From Paguma larvata (taxonomy: Eukaryota; Chordata; Mammalia; Carnivora; Viverridae): a stretch of DNA of 64,000 nucleotides. The notes beneath the pieces are model-generated. The model did no database searches and was not told the origin of the DNA. It was given only the letters and a program-made list of their open reading frames with translations. The DNA lies in contig CM057827.1 of NCBI GenBank assembly GCA_030068075.1, positions 74,476,500 through 74,540,499 on the forward strand. Direction: 5' to 3'. The position numbers were made by a program, and so were the translations under genes. Below are positions 1-10,660 of the stretch, one piece after another. The number at the start of each line of letters is the position of its first letter. The stretch's first letter is position 1.

Positions 1-2
1 GG

Positions 3-263
3 AAACGTTCTTCAGGGGACTTATCCAAAGCATTTGTCACACTGTCAGCTCACATCACTGTAGTGATTTTGTTTTTTATGCCATGCATGTTTCTCTACGT
101 GTGGCCTTTCCCTACATCATCACTGGATAAGTATTTGTTCATTGCCAACTTTGCTATCACCCCAATCTTGAATCCTGCCATCTATACATTAAGAAACAAA
201 GACATGAGAGTGGCCATGAGAAGACTGGGCAAACGGATTGTGGATCCTACCGGGATTGCATAA
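3..263 (+). CDS. Olfactory receptor, C-terminal 86 codons (gene runs off the left edge)
   Basis: This is the 3' end of an intronless odorant receptor gene, a seven-helix GPCR of the olfactory neuron membrane. The frame is open from the first complete codon to TAA at 261-263. It carries the OR-specific end-of-TM6 motif [14 protein letters not shown] (codons 8-21), then TM6, the third outer loop with SSLDKY, and the TM7 signature PILNPAIYTLRNKDM followed by a basic cytoplasmic tail ending GIA. The pattern is class II (tetrapod-type), and the SAH and LDK residues resemble family 4. I could not settle the subfamily from 86 residues. No stop or frameshift is visible, so the visible part is consistent with a functional gene, but TM1-TM5 lie outside the window and a pseudogene cannot be excluded. 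An AATAAA at 649-654 could serve as its poly(A) signal. Confidence 0.9.
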   Translation, partial: KRSSGDLSKAFVTLSAHITVVILFFMPCMFLYVWPFPTSSLDKYLFIANFAITPILNPAIYTLRNKDMRVAMRRLGKRIVDPTGIA

Positions 264-1349
264 TGAATGAAGCAGATCTAGATATCACATGATCCAGGCT
301 CACAAGTGACACTTCAAGTTACATGTCTGTCATCATTACTATGATAAGAATTATTTGGGGAAATAGTTCAACAAGGTCCACTAGGAGAAACTGATTGTCA
401 AGTCACAGGTGATTTTATTTTGCTAACCACAGAATACAAGTTGACTTCACCTACTTCCATCAAGAAGAGAGATGAAAAGACAAAACTGAACTAATTTGTT
501 GGAACAAACTTAACATTCAAATGTTAACCATTTTCTGGAACTTGTTAATTGTACTTTTCTCTCAATTATGATGATATATCTCAAACAATTGATAAATATC
601 ATAGTAAACTTATGGATTTAATATATAAAATGTGACTTTGAGTAAATCAATAAATTGTTTTCTAATTCCTATTTTTAGTTTAACTTAGAATAAGAAGAAA
701 ACCAACTATTTGTTACTTATGTTAAGGATGTTCTTTTAGCTTTTTTTTTAGATTTGACTGGTTGGAAGTACAGAGGGAAATTCTTTAACACTATGAATAC
801 TTTAAATAAATACAAACCTAGATTTCTAAACTTTTGTCCGACTATTATTTTAAAAATGAATACTTAAAAATTCAGTTATCTTATTCCCAAAACAAACAAA
901 CAAAACATAAAATTAATAGCTGTTTCACAAAAGAATAATCACCCATGAGTATGTGTTTAGAGAATCTGTTTTCTTTCAACGTGGTTTGCCGGTCAGACAA
1001 AATATTCCCCCAAGAGTTTATATATATCTGAGTTTAATAGTCTTGGATAAATGTAAGTCAAAAGTTGTGAGGCATATTCAATTTAATTGAGCATTTCTAC
1101 ATTTGGAATAAGTACCTCATTAAAGTTACACACAACTTTTTCATTTACTTGTTTCTACTGCTCTATAAATAAAATATGCTCCATTAAGTAAACTACCGCC
1201 TATATTTTTTGTCCTGTGTTTTTTTCTTGGAACCTTTCCCATAAAAACCCTGCTTCCTCCATAGAAATTAATCATTAATACTTTTTTTAATGCTTTGGTA
1301 TTCATCTGTATAGGAATTTCTCTTTTGCTTGATCATTGCTAACTACTCT
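264..1349. other. Unassigned AT-rich intergenic / OR 3' UTR sequence
   Basis: I see no recognisable gene, SINE or LINE here. The sequence is AT-rich with short A and T runs. The first few hundred bases probably include the 3' UTR of the OR gene that ends at 263. Confidence 0.4.
649..654 (+). promoter_or_regulatory. Candidate poly(A) signal for the upstream OR gene
   Basis: AATAAA lies 386 bases after the OR stop codon in an AT-rich, repeat-free stretch. In such AT-rich DNA the hexamer also arises by chance. Its use is an inference from position only. Confidence 0.25.
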
Positions 1350-1870
1350 CTTTCAAATATTCCACTGGGCTTCTAAGAAACTACAGTCTCCTGCTCTTCG
1401 CCCAACTCTTTGGGACTTCCTTCCCAGGATTAGTTTGCTGGATTTGTCCCATCTGTACCACCACCAAACTCAGTGTTCATCAGAATTACAGTCTGGCCTT
1501 TTCTTAGACCATTTTTTATCCCTAGATGGCATCTATTCCCTTAGCTTTAATTACCATCTCAGCCAGGGGCTTCAAAGCTGGGATACTATTTCTTGGTTCC
1601 TACTTCATAAATCTAACAGCCTTCTGACTTGATGCCTAAAGGACATCCTCCCACTCAGCAGGTCTAAAACTAAACTAATCCTCTCTCTTCAAATCTGCTG
1701 CTCTTTCAGGTCCGCAGTCACAGTAAGTGACAACAATATTTACCCAGTTCCTCAATGCAAAATCGAGGAGGAATAATGAACCCCTTCCTTCCTGATCCTG
1801 AATACTCATTAATCTGCAAATCCTATTAATCCCAACTTAAATGTTTCCTTGTTTTCCTCCAAATGTCTCC
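1350..1870 (+). repeat. LINE-2 (L2) fragment, 5' portion of a split copy
   Basis: The order of landmarks follows the L2 3' region as I remember it: a CCATCT tract, a block reading like AGGTCTAAAACTAAACTAATCCTCTC, a CAGTAAGTGACAACAATATTTACCCAGTT block, and AATCTGCAAATCCTATTAAT. Similarity is that of an ancient, heavily diverged repeat. It is collinear with the L2 segment at 2765-3440, and an L1 3' end lies between them. Confidence 0.6.
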
Positions 1871-2279
1871 ATTCTTTTTTTTTGAACTATAAATTTTTAT
1901 ATATTTAACATTTAAACATAACGAATGGGTACTGAATTTGGCAAAATGCTTCTTCATGTGCTGTTGGTCCCACCCCATCACATCTTCTCAGGTATTTCAA
2001 ATTCTGAAAGTTCCATTTTCTTCCTTGTACCTTTTATATTGTCCACTCTACTAACTCTTTTTCTCAGTATACAAGCAGAGGCACATCTTCATTACACTAA
2101 AAAAGTTCCTCCAATATCTTTTCCCTTTTTCTTTTATTGTAAAACAATTTAAAACAGTAATATATACTAACACCTTCCATTTCTGTCTACCTTCAAGGGC
2201 TGGTGTTCATTTTTTTTCATGCTATTGACCTCTTTTTAATTTAATTACCTCTTATAAACCCTACCTCTTAATACAATCG

Positions 2280-2745
2280 TGTTCTTTTTTTTCTAAATAT
2301 AATTTTTGTCAAGTTAGCTAACATACAATGTATACAGTGTGCTCTTGGTTTTGGAAGTAGATTCCTATGATTCATCACTTACATACAACACCCAGTGCTC
2401 ATCCCAACAAGTGCCCTCCTCAGTGTCCATCACCCCTCCCACCTTCCTTCAATTCTCAGTTTGTTCTCTGTATTTAAGAGTCTCTTATGGTTTGCTTCCC
2501 TCTCTGTTTGAAACTATTTTCCCCCTCTCCTCACCCATGGTCTTCTGTTAAGTTTCTCGAATTCCACATAGGAGTGAAAACCTATGATATCTGTCTTACT
2601 TATTTCACATACCATAATACCCTCCAGTTCCATCCATGTTATTGCAAATGGCAAGATTTCATTCTTTCTCATTGCTAAGTAGTCTTATTGTATATATAAA
2701 TCACATCTTCTTTATCCATTCATCAGTTGATGGACAAATATCACC
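2280..2745 (-). mobile_element. LINE-1 3' end (3' UTR and end of ORF2), minus strand
   Basis: Read on the minus strand, this is the end of L1 ORF2 (a TGGAACTGGAGGGTATTATG-like block near 2615-2635, seen in complement) followed by the purine-rich 3' UTR and the block giving GGGCACTTGTTGGGATGAGCACTGGGTG in better-preserved copies. A T-run at 2284-2292 marks the poly(A) tail. The copy is 5'-truncated and sits inside the L2 copy that flanks it on both sides. Confidence 0.8.
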
Positions 2746-2764
2746 ATTCTTATCTAAGACTTCA

Positions 2765-3440
2765 CATGCCATTTTTCAAATAGAATATTAACTCACTTAT
2801 GTGTCTTTCCACTTCAAATCTTATTTGCCTTCATTCAATTATCTACATTCAGAATGAGCTTTTTTTTTAAATATAAAATCTAAGCATATGATCATTCTCC
2901 TTAATGCCCTTCACATACTTGCCACTACTCTTAAATTAAGACAAAAATCCCTTTTCAAGATTTATCAGGCCACTCAAGACCTGGCTCTTATCCTCCTCTC
3001 TAGCCACAGAGGACAACATGAGGTAGCCCTGAAATTCCAGAAGCAGTTTAGTTTTCATTTGCTTGCTGAAAAAGTCATTCTCTCTCATCTTGAGGCTTTG
3101 CAGTGGATATTCTGTCTGAAATATTTGTCATTCATGCTTTGCCTATTAACATCTATCAATTATTGAAATCTCAGTTTCACTATCATATTGTTAGGGAAAT
3201 CTTCCCAGCACGGGGGCCAGGAGAGCTCCTTCCATTGGGTGGTATTATATACTCGCTAGGGCCACTTCTGTAACATAGCTATATTCATAATTTCTAATTT
3301 GATGTATGTCTTCCTCATTATATTTTAAGTTCTTTGTGAGGAGCAACTTTGTCCATCAGGGTTACTGCCATAAATGAGTAACAACTCTACAGAAATTTTT
3401 CATTAAATATTTATCATTAAATAAATGAATAAAGCCAACA
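2765..3440 (+). repeat. LINE-2 (L2) 3' end, second half of the split copy
   Basis: The order of blocks matches the L2 3' end: a GAGCTTTTTTTTTAAATATAAAATC block, a GGCCACTCAAGACCTGGCTCTTATC block, GTTAGGGAAATCTTCCCAGC, TTTTAAGTTCTTTGTGAGGAGCAACTTTGTC, and a final TATCATTAAATAAATGAATAAAG tail, which is the typical AATGAATGAA-like L2 end. It is old and diverged. No coding capacity remains. Confidence 0.7.
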
Positions 3441-5454
3441 AAGAGTAAAAAAAATGTAACGTGCACAATTTATTGAAAACTGTTTGGGCCTCCTTTGTAC
3501 ACTCACTCAAAGGTCTCAGGATTACACTATTTCCTTTTCTTTTTCCTTTTCTCATTTTTCTCTGCCTGTATGTCCTCAGTGCTCTACAGTGAAATCTACT
3601 AATGACTTCTTTCTGTAGACTTAAGCCAATTCATATCTTGGGCCAATCTTAGCTGAAGCACACTGTAAATCAGTAGTCTCAGCCCTCGCTGATACTTCTA
3701 GGTCTCATAAACCCTGTATTAGCAACCCATGCTCCTGTGATCCAGCAGCCTTCTCTGCTGCCAGGCAAACCCAGGATCCATGCCCCAGGGGATGACTATC
3801 AAATCACAGCATGCTATGTGTCTGGCTGTTCAAGTCCTTAGGACTTTATTTCTACCTAGATTCTCCTCATTCATTTTAATATGCTGTTCTGCCTGGTATC
3901 CAGTGTCTGACTAAGAATGGGCAGACATATCAGGTCAGGAGCACACTACCATGAAAGAATGATTTTATGATGCACTGTGTTGCAAAAGAGCCCTTGGGGG
4001 TTTGGGAGGCAATGGAAGAAACTTTCCTGTGATCTTAGAGTAGTTGTTCTTTTCTAGGCAACTAAATTATTTTACCTCATCTTATATATACTGTGATTCA
4101 TGTAACTGACCATGAATCCCTATTTATTTTTTAATATATCTGCCCACATTATTCTCCGGTTTTTATCCTTGTTTATACATTTTTGAATTTCTTTACTTTT
4201 CAAAACAACGTGAAACTATCATTCTGCAGCAAGAGAATTATGATTTTTCCTTGTTTCTGAACAAGAAAAATAAAATATAGCTCTAAACACATATAACTCT
4301 AAACAAAGATAAAGCCCTAACACTTGGAGGCCCCATTATAGCCTGGATATCAGATTATTTGTATCTACATATCAAAGATAGATAAAGCCTTACTTCTTTA
4401 CAGAGATACACTGGACTTATTTCAAAGACTTGTCGTTGGTCCTTTGAATAAGTATCTCTCTCAGATAAACATGCTCCTCTTACAAACAACTCAAAATAAC
4501 TCCCTACATTTTTTCTTTTGTGTTTGTATCTGTTTTCCACCTCTTAAGGAGTGTATCCAAAAACAGACAAATTTTACTTGTATTATCCAATCAACTCCAG
4601 AAAACAAAGGTCAAATATCTTCAAGAAGAAGTTCATCCCCAACCCTCTAAAGTTTGGGAACATAGGTAAACATACACAGCTAAACATTGGCTATAATTGG
4701 TCAGAGGAAAATGATCAATTTATTCATCCACTGTCATTTGTAAGAATTATCTTTATATATCAAGGGTTTTACATCTATTTCTTCAAGTTTGGTATTATGA
4801 GTGAAGTATGTCTGTCCACGCAAGATATGTTTTCACACCCTCATCCCCTCATCTCAGTGCTTCCAAGCTATTCATCCAAACAGTCACATAACCTACATAG
4901 GGATATTTTTATACAAACTAACATATTGCCTTAGAACCTTCCCTCTTCCCCTCTGTTTCATTATCAGGCAATTTTTCTTTCACTCTTTTTCTCATGGGTC
5001 ACATGAGTCACACCAATGTGACTCAAAGACTTAGTCCCCCAAGAGAAGCTAATGATGGGCTGGGTGTTGGCCTTCTCTGAGACAACAGTAGGTCACTCTC
5101 CTGTGCAGCTATTTAGCTTTGTTTCCCATTATGAAGAATATTATATATCCCTTTGTCTCTGAGAGAAGATTATGTACAGAAATTAAGACCAAGCTCTCTG
5201 AATTTCTCTTCTCCTAAAAATGTACATCGTGTGGCTTAACAGACAGGTAGGAAAGACGCCTTGAATCATAAAATTGCACCTGTCTGGTTGTACCCCTCTC
5301 TCTATCATTTTCAACACCCCCCTTCAGTTTCTGCCCCTCTGTAAAATATTTGTGTCAGAAATTTTCTCCTTTTGAAAATATTTTTGCCCTTTTCTCCAAA
5401 CCATCACTCTATTATTCTCAAATTTCAATCATCAAATTGCTTTGTCTTATCAAT

Positions 5455-5458
<4 letters not shown>
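3441..5458. other. Unassigned intergenic sequence
   Basis: I recognise no gene or repeat family in this 2-kb stretch. Open frames of up to 127 codons occur on both strands, but they have no recognisable domain, biased composition or conserved motif, and they overlap each other, as expected of chance frames in AT-rich DNA. Confidence 0.4.

Positions 5459-5502
<44 letters not shown>
5457..5502. repeat. (CA)n microsatellite
   Basis: A nearly pure run of about 22 CA units, with no interruption visible in the read. Unlike the other two CA arrays in this window, its flanks are not L1. Confidence 0.98.
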
Positions 5503-5503
<1 letters not shown>

Positions 5504-5889
5504 CTTTTGATATGTTCGATTTGTCTCCAATGTGAAGGTTTTTTGAGATTCATGTTTTCTTACTCTTTTGCTCTCCAACTCATTTTTTTTTTACCGTGTA
5601 CAACAGATACCTTGCCTCAGCTATTCCCACCCTATTTGAAAACCAACTTCTCTCATAAACCAGAGCTAGGAAATCTCAATACTTGTCCTCAGGATTCTGG
5701 GATTCTGGTGAGAAATATCCAATAGGAGTGGAGGGAGTCTTTCAGGAATGGAAGGCCAATTTTATTTTAAAAGAAATAAACACTCAGGGATGAATAGGGA
5801 CTTTCCAATTAGGTTACAGTGATCCTATCAAATATAAATAATTCTTTTTCATGACTTTTTCTATTAAGAAGGTGTAGAGCGTTACTAAG

Positions 5890-6065
5890 GAAGACCGTAG
5901 TTCTAGATCTAGTTCGAGTTCTGGCACTGGGAATATATTGCTGTGAACACACTGGCTAGTCATTTAACCTCACAGGTTATCTCTCTGCCTATAGAATGAA
6001 GTAAATGAACAAGATCCTCTCAAAGTTCTTTCCCACTTCTATACAAATCTAAAATCTGATCATTT
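5890..6065 (+). repeat. Probable MIR SINE
   Basis: An ancient mammalian-wide repeat pattern is visible: AGTTCTGGCACTGGG, then GCTAGTCATTTAACCTCACAGG (the MIR core TCACTTAACCTCTCTGAG), then CTCAAAGTTCTTTCCCACTTCTA. It is diverged, and the edges are approximate. Confidence 0.5.
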
Positions 6066-6220
6066 TTTTGTTTAATATGTGTCTTTATTTCCTGCTTAAA
6101 GATGGGTCTCCTAGGGCCCTCAATGACTGAAAAAGTTTATATTTCTAAGAGGAAGGACAGCAAATCCTATGGGGATTTGGCTTCTGAAGAACTGAGAGCT
6201 TCAAAAAGCCACCAGGTTTT

Positions 6221-6440
6221 TTTTGTTTTGGTTTGGTTTTTTTTTTAATGTTTATTTATTTTTTGACAGAGAGAGAGCAAGCCAGAGAGGGGCAGAGAAG
6301 GAGAGAGAGAATCCCAAGCAGACTTCACATGGTCAGTGCAAAGCCCACCTTGGGGCTCAAATTCACAAACTGTGAGATCATGACCTGAGCAGAAACCAAA
6401 AGTCAGATCTTTAACCAATTGAGCCACCCAGATGCCCCAG
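6221..6440 (-). mobile_element. Carnivore tRNA-Lys SINE (feliform type), minus strand
   Basis: The tRNA-like head is on the right in complement (GAGCCACCCAGATGCCCC, with TCAGATCTTTAACCAATTGAG covering box A). The body carries AGAGAGAGCAAGCCAGAGAGGGGCAGAG, and the poly(A) tail appears as the T-run at 6236-6246. A short imperfect TSD, CACCAGG(G)TTTT, flanks it at 6210-6220 and 6441-6452. Confidence 0.9.
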
Positions 6441-6717
6441 CACCAGGGTTTTCCAAAAAGTCAGAGAAACCAAGTACATGGTCTTCTTCTCTAAACAAGC
6501 TCTCTTAGGTCATCAGGATTTCCTCAACAATGATACATACTGATACATACAGATGTTTGTAACAAAGAGGGTGGAAATCTCTTCGCTCAAGTAAATGCTC
6601 ATTTTTTGTGTATATATAACTGGGTTTTCATCAGAAAGTACGAACTTGTGGAGTAGGTATTATTAAACTCAATTTCTCTACTGTTTTGTTTCATGAACAA
6701 ATTAGTGCCTATTTCTA

Positions 6718-6830
6718 GGAAATTCATTCATCAAATATTTCCTGGGATGTTTCTATGTGCCAGCCACTGTTTTAGGTGGGTGATACAGTGTCAGACAAAG
6801 CAGAAAGGGTCCTTATATCATAAACTTTAA
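6718..6830 (-). repeat. LINE-2 3' end fragment, minus strand
   Basis: AATTCATTCATCAAATATTTCCTGGG, then TATGTGCCAGCCACTGTTTTAGG and GATACAGTGTCAGACAAAGCAG, match the L2 3' terminus read in reverse (the TTCATTCA...ATATTTATTGAG...TGTGCCAGGCACTG signature). Confidence 0.65.
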
Positions 6831-7634
6831 TTTTAGATTCATGAAAAGCTAGAAATTTGTCTTTTAGGATTTTCTTATCCCTTCTTCTGTCACTCCTTTT
6901 ATTCTCCTAGTTCTTTCCAACCAATCTTCATTCTTCCTCGTTCTTTTCTGCCTGTTCCTTACACATGCTACTGATTCTGATTCTACTACAATGATTACAC
7001 TCACAGCTCCACATTTTGTATTGTGATTGTCTCATTTTAGAATGATTAAAGATCATTAATAGATTAAATTATATGATATAAATAGAAGTTTAGAGTTTTT
7101 AAGCTAATAATGTCCTATGTTGTAGGATTTTCCTGTTTAAGAAAGTTAATTATCACGCAAACTCAAGACACACATTTCAGCAATGTTAATCTAAGAGCAA
7201 TAAAAATTTTCAAACCTAACAAATTAATTCAGAGACTTCAACTGATTTGTAAGATGCAATACCCACTTTCATGATAAGAGTCCTGAAGTATTAGGTTTAT
7301 ATGGTTTATCTCAGTTTGATAGAATAAAACATGTGATCTTAAGAAGTCAACCTAATTCTTCATCTGCAACTTTATAAAAGGGATGGAATTGGGTGGTGTG
7401 TTTAGGAAGTCACCAAATACCTTCTGCTCAGCAGCATAGAGGGTATTGCCATGAAATCTTCCAAGGATAATGCCATTAATTCCATAATGCTTCCCAGAAT
7501 CAATTCTCTTCCCCAAATTATTTGTCCTTATGTTCCTGTAACTTGGGTGATTTAAATATGGATAAAAAGTCCAGTGACAGTAGTATGAATGAATTGTAAA
7601 TGGTAAAACATAAAAGGGGATTCCAGTCCACGAT
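6831..7634. other. Unassigned intergenic sequence
   Basis: AT-rich DNA with no repeat family or gene that I can recognise. Confidence 0.4.
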
Positions 7635-8030
7635 GTGATTTAGGAAGATCCTGAACTCACCTCCTCCTCAGACATACCAAATCTATGTTTATAGAACAAT
7701 TCTTCCTGAAGAACATGGGTTCATTGATCACCTTGGGCACAACAAAAGATGGAAGGAAAAGAGAGAACCGCCAGAAAGCAGAAAAAAGACACAGGAAGGA
7801 AACCTCCACCCTAGATGCTGCACACTGCATGGGGAGGGATAGTACCAAGGGACTGGAAGCACATTTGCCTAAGGCACAGAAAGAAAGCCATGGTTTAAAA
7901 GAGCAACTAGTATGTAATAGAACCAATCCTAGAAATTCATCAAATGGCAAGGGAGCTGATTGAACTCTCTCTGGGTTGGAGGAGCTAGCAAGTGCCACAG
8001 TTTACACTCCCCTCCACCTAGAGTGCAGAC
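7635..8030 (+). mobile_element. 5' UTR of an old LINE-1 (non-repetitive leader)
   Basis: The start reads like older mammalian L1 leaders: GATCCTGAACTCACCTCCTCC, then ACATACCAAATCTATG and GAACAATTCTTCCTGAAGAAC, then GGTTTAAAAGAGCAACTAG. It passes directly into the 70-bp tandem array on its right. The family assignment is from memory of the consensus, so the L1 identity is likely and the subfamily is unknown. Confidence 0.5.
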
Positions 8031-9085
8031 CATAGCAGGGTCTGGATGCCATAGCCAGGCTGCTATCTCAGAATGCACTGGGCCTCTAGTCCACCCCAAC
8101 CCCAGCCATACCACCAAGGCATCCCCAGGGTGGTGCACACTAGGACACCCCTGCTCACTATAGCTCCAGCAGTTGCACCAAGGTGACACAGGCACAAAGC
8201 ACCTCTAATGCTCCTTGCCCATACTACTGCAGCTCTGATGGCCAGCAAGGGGACTCATGGTGTGGAGTACTCAGGGACTTCCCAACTAACACCTACTTTA
8301 GTTCCAAACCCCCACGAGGGCATCCCCAAGACTGAGCACCCTAAGACATCCCAGCTTGCAACCATTTCAGCTTCAGCCATCCTTCCAGGGAACCCTGAGT
8401 GTAGATACACCCTGAACACTCCTGCCTATATCCACTTCAGCTTAAACTATCCTTCCATGGTACCCTCTCTGCACAGAGAGACCAAACATCACACTGGTCC
8501 ACACCTGCTTCAATGTGAGCAGTCTTTCCATGGAGTCCTCTATGCAAAGAATCCCAAGACCACCCTAATCCATACCCACTTCTGCTGTCCTTCTAGGGTG
8601 CCCCTACACAGACTGCCCCAGGATATCCTGACTCACACTCTGCCTCGACTCTAGCCACCCTAACCAAGAAACCCTCTGAACAGAGTCCTGGTTTTGACTT
8701 ACTTCACCTTCAGCTATTCTGCCAAGGTGTCCTCTGTATGTAGACCCCTGGGACCTAGCTTGTACCCACTTTAGCTTTAGCTGTCTTCCCAGGGTATCTG
8801 CTGCAAGGAGAGCCCTGGGATCTACTGTCTTGCACCCTATCTCAGATCCAGCCACTATACCAGGGAACCCTCTGCACTGAGCACTGCCGGACATCCCGGT
8901 TTGGACCACTTGAGCTTCAGCTGTTGTACCAGAATGCCCTCTGTCTAGAGAGGCCCAGGACGTCCAGCTTGCACCCATGTCAGCTTCAGCTTTCCTTCCA
9001 GGACACCTTCTGCACATAAAGCTCTGGGACACTCCTGACCTGCCCACACTTTAGCTTCAGGGGTCCTTCCAGTGCTTCCTCAAGT
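8030..9085 (+). repeat. Degenerate ~70-bp tandem array (about 15 units), probably in an L1 5' UTR
   Basis: A recurring core, (C)AGCTTCAGC-(T)NTCCTTCCAGGG-NACCCTCTGC-ACAGAG-CCCTGGGACATCC-GCTTGCACCCAC, returns at close to 70-bp steps. Core positions are about 8381, 8451, 8523, 8589, 8657, 8717, 8785, 8854, 8924, 8993 and 9064, with poorer units leading in from about 8097, 8166, 8232 and 8300. Units differ by many substitutions, so the array is old. Long open frames on both strands across it (147 and 148 codons) follow from the unit length and GC content and do not look like genes. Confidence 0.85.
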
Positions 9086-9117
9086 CCTGCATGGGCTATG
9101 TGCTGAAGACGGAGAAT

Positions 9118-9195
9118 GCTTAAGATTCTCCCTCTCTCTCTCTCTAATCCTTCCCCCCTGCTCACCTGCTCACTCTCTCTTTAAAAAACAAACAA
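9118..9195 (+). mobile_element. 3' tail fragment of a carnivore SINE
   Basis: GCTTAAGATTCTCCCTCTCTC, then CCCCCCTGCTCACCTGCTCACTCTCTCTTTAAAAAACAAAC, is the pyrimidine-rich 3' half and A-rich tail of the carnivore tRNA-Lys SINE. The tRNA-like head is missing. It sits exactly between the 70-bp array and the L1 ORF2 part. Confidence 0.7.
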
Positions 9196-9196
9196 A

Positions 9197-10660
9197 CAAA
9201 AACCAGACACATAGATCAGTGGGACAGAATAGAGAGCCCAGAAATAAACCCACATTTATGTACTCAATTAATCTATACAACAAAGAAAGCAAGAATATAC
9301 AATGGAGAAAAAAGTCTCTTCCAATAACTGGTGCTGGGAAAACTGGATGGCTACATGCAAAAGAATGAAATTGGACCACTTTTTTACACTATACACAAAA
9401 ATAAACTCAAAATGGAATAAAGACCTTAGTAAGATCCCATAAAACTCCCTGAAGAAAACAGAGGAAATAATTTCATTCACACCAGTCATAGTAACATTTT
9501 TCCACATATGTCTCCTCAGGCAAAGAAAACAAAAGCAAAAAGAAACCATAGGGGACTACACTAAAATAAAAAGCTTTTGCACAGTTAAGGAAAACACTGA
9601 CAAAACTAAAAGGCAACTAACTAAACAGGAAAATATATCCCCAAATGATATATCAAATAAGGGGCAATATCCAAAATACATGGAGAACATACGCAACTCT
9701 ACACACACACAGACAAAAGCAAGTAATCTGATTTAAAAATGGGCAAAACATCAGAATAGACATTTTTCCAAAGAATACATACAAACGGTCAACAGATACA
9801 TGAAAAGATAGTCAACATCACTCATTATCAGAGAAATACAAATCAAAGCCACAGTCAGTTATCACCTCACACCTGTCACAATGGTTAGAATGAAAAACAC
9901 AAGAAACGAGTGTTGGCAAGGATGTGGAGAAAAAGGAAACGCATGCACAGTTGCTGGGAATGCATACTAGGGCAGCCACTGTGGAAAACAGTATGGAGTT
10001 TCCTCAAAACCTTATAAATATAAATACCATATGATCCAGTATTTTTACCATTGGATATTTACCCAAGGGGGGAAACACTAATTTGAAAAGATATATGTAC
10101 CGCTATATTTAATAAAGCATTATTTACAATAGCCAAGATATGGAAGCAACCCAAGTGTTCATCCATAGAAAAGTGAATGAAGAAGATGTGGTATATGGAA
10201 TATAACCCAGCCATAAAAATGAATGATACTGCCATTTGTGACTTCATGGGTAGACCTACAGGGTATTATGCTAAGTGAAATAAGTCAGACAGAAAAAGGC
10301 AAATACTATATGATTCACTTATATGTGGAATCAAAATAAATAAATAAATAATAAAAAGCAGAAGCAGACAATAAACAGAACAACTTGATGGTGGTAGGGA
10401 TGGGGGAAAGAGCAAAATCAATGAAGGGGACAAGAGAGACAGTCTTCCAAATGATTAATTCACAGGCATAAAAGGTACAGCATAGAGAATATAGTCGACA
10501 GTACTATAATAGTGTTATATAGTGCCTGATGGTAGCTACACTTGCAGTGAGCACAGCCCAATGTATAGAGGTTTCATATCAGTAAGCTGTACACCTGAAA
10601 CTAATATAACGGTAACATTTTTTGCCCACTATACTTCAACTTTAAAAAACACTGTAAGGG
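9197..10660 (+). mobile_element. LINE-1 3' part (end of ORF2 and 3' UTR), decayed
   Basis: Begins in the C-terminal third of ORF2 (ACCAGACACATAGATCAGTGG) and runs through the Cys/His knuckle region and the ATGGAAGCAACCCAAGTGTTCATCC block to an older-type 3' UTR (TGTACACCTGAAACTAATATAAC near 10590). ORF2 is broken by many stops. The 3' UTR differs from the young copies at 20.7, 34.8, 52.7 and 58.4 kb, so this is an older subfamily. It may belong to the same insertion as the 5' UTR at 7635, with the middle deleted. Confidence 0.85.

Noticed and set aside
4551..4934. 127-codon plus-strand frame
   Set aside because: No homology recognised, overlaps other random frames in AT-rich DNA, and there is no supporting promoter, splice or codon-bias signal.
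8208..9047. 148- and 147-codon open frames on opposite strands
   Set aside because: Both are by-products of the ~70-bp tandem array and have no recognisable protein domain.
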